From Methanobacteriota archaeon (GTDB lineage Archaea > Halobacteriota > Methanosarcinia > Methanosarcinales > Methanosarcinaceae), in assembly GCA_023399215.1 (NCBI GenBank), contig JAEWQJ010000048.1:1-14217 (forward strand): a stretch of 14,217 nt of DNA, in the 5' to 3' direction. Positions 14,184 to 14,217 of this stretch are shown here, piece by piece; the first letter of the stretch is position 1; each line of letters starts with the position of its first letter. The notes beneath the pieces are model-generated. The model was not told the origin of the DNA and did not search any database. It worked only from the letters and a program-made list of their open reading frames with translations. The translations under genes and the position numbers were made by a program.

Positions 14184-14217
14184 CTAAAATAAGTGATTTC
14201 AAATAAAAGTAGCAATA

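Noticed and set aside
1..14217. tRNA, rRNA, transposase, toxin-antitoxin or defence genes
   Set aside because: I looked on both strands and saw no cloverleaf with TTCGA-type T arm, no transposase motif and no paired small toxin/antitoxin genes.

Overview
The window is almost certainly from a Methanosarcina-type methanogenic archaeon. The evidence is an S-layer protein with the Methanosarcinaceae-type duplicated domain (Pfam DUF1608 / S_layer_N family), an archaeal histone, a clamp-loader small subunit (RfcS), a euryarchaeal DacZ-type diadenylate cyclase, a two-subunit pyruvate carboxylase (pycB-pycA) followed by biotin-protein ligase, A/T-rich intergenic regions with archaeal BRE/TATA promoters, and frequent GGTG/GGAGG ribosome binding sites. 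I cannot name the species from sequence alone.

Layout, left to right. (1) Positions 3-1598: the 3' part of an S-layer family gene containing a 362-bp direct repeat at about 97% identity. A gap with a 14-bp tandem repeat follows. (2) Minus strand: a DUF1614-type membrane protein (1842-2561), preceded by an array of TATA-like 32-bp repeats, and the diadenylate cyclase dacZ (2815-3690), whose stop codon lies inside a hairpin. (3) Plus strand: thpR, an RNA 2',3'-cyclic phosphodiesterase with a TTG start (4108-4653); rfcS (4860-5864); a small-multidrug-export-family membrane protein (5981-6493). A bidirectional hairpin terminator separates these from the histone gene on the minus strand (6679-6888). 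(4) Positions 6889-7551: a non-coding stretch with two 86-bp direct repeats and several hairpins, resembling an interspersed genomic repeat. (5) A Cys-rich SAM-dependent methyltransferase-like gene (7552-8508), then about 500 bp of regulatory-looking DNA, then pycB (9015-10736), pycA (10758-12239) and birA (12347-13327). (6) A small membrane-anchored protein with half of an S-layer-type domain (13311-13991) and an A/T-rich tail.

The best functional unit is pycB-pycA-birA. PycB carries the carboxyltransferase and the biotinyl-lysine (K539), PycA makes carboxybiotin, and BirA attaches biotin to PycB. Together they supply oxaloacetate for the incomplete TCA pathway of methanogens. BirA has an N-terminal helix-turn-helix. 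The pyc promoter has TGTTAAC half-sites on either side of its TATA box, and the birA promoter has a related TATATACT-GTTGAACA arrangement, so biotin-responsive repression by BirA is a reasonable hypothesis.

Most of the window is ordinary core archaeal genome. I see no strong case for a wholly new system. The items most worth following up are the putative BirA operators, the near-identical intragenic S-layer repeats, the cysteine pattern in the methyltransferase, and the repeat element near 7.3 kb.
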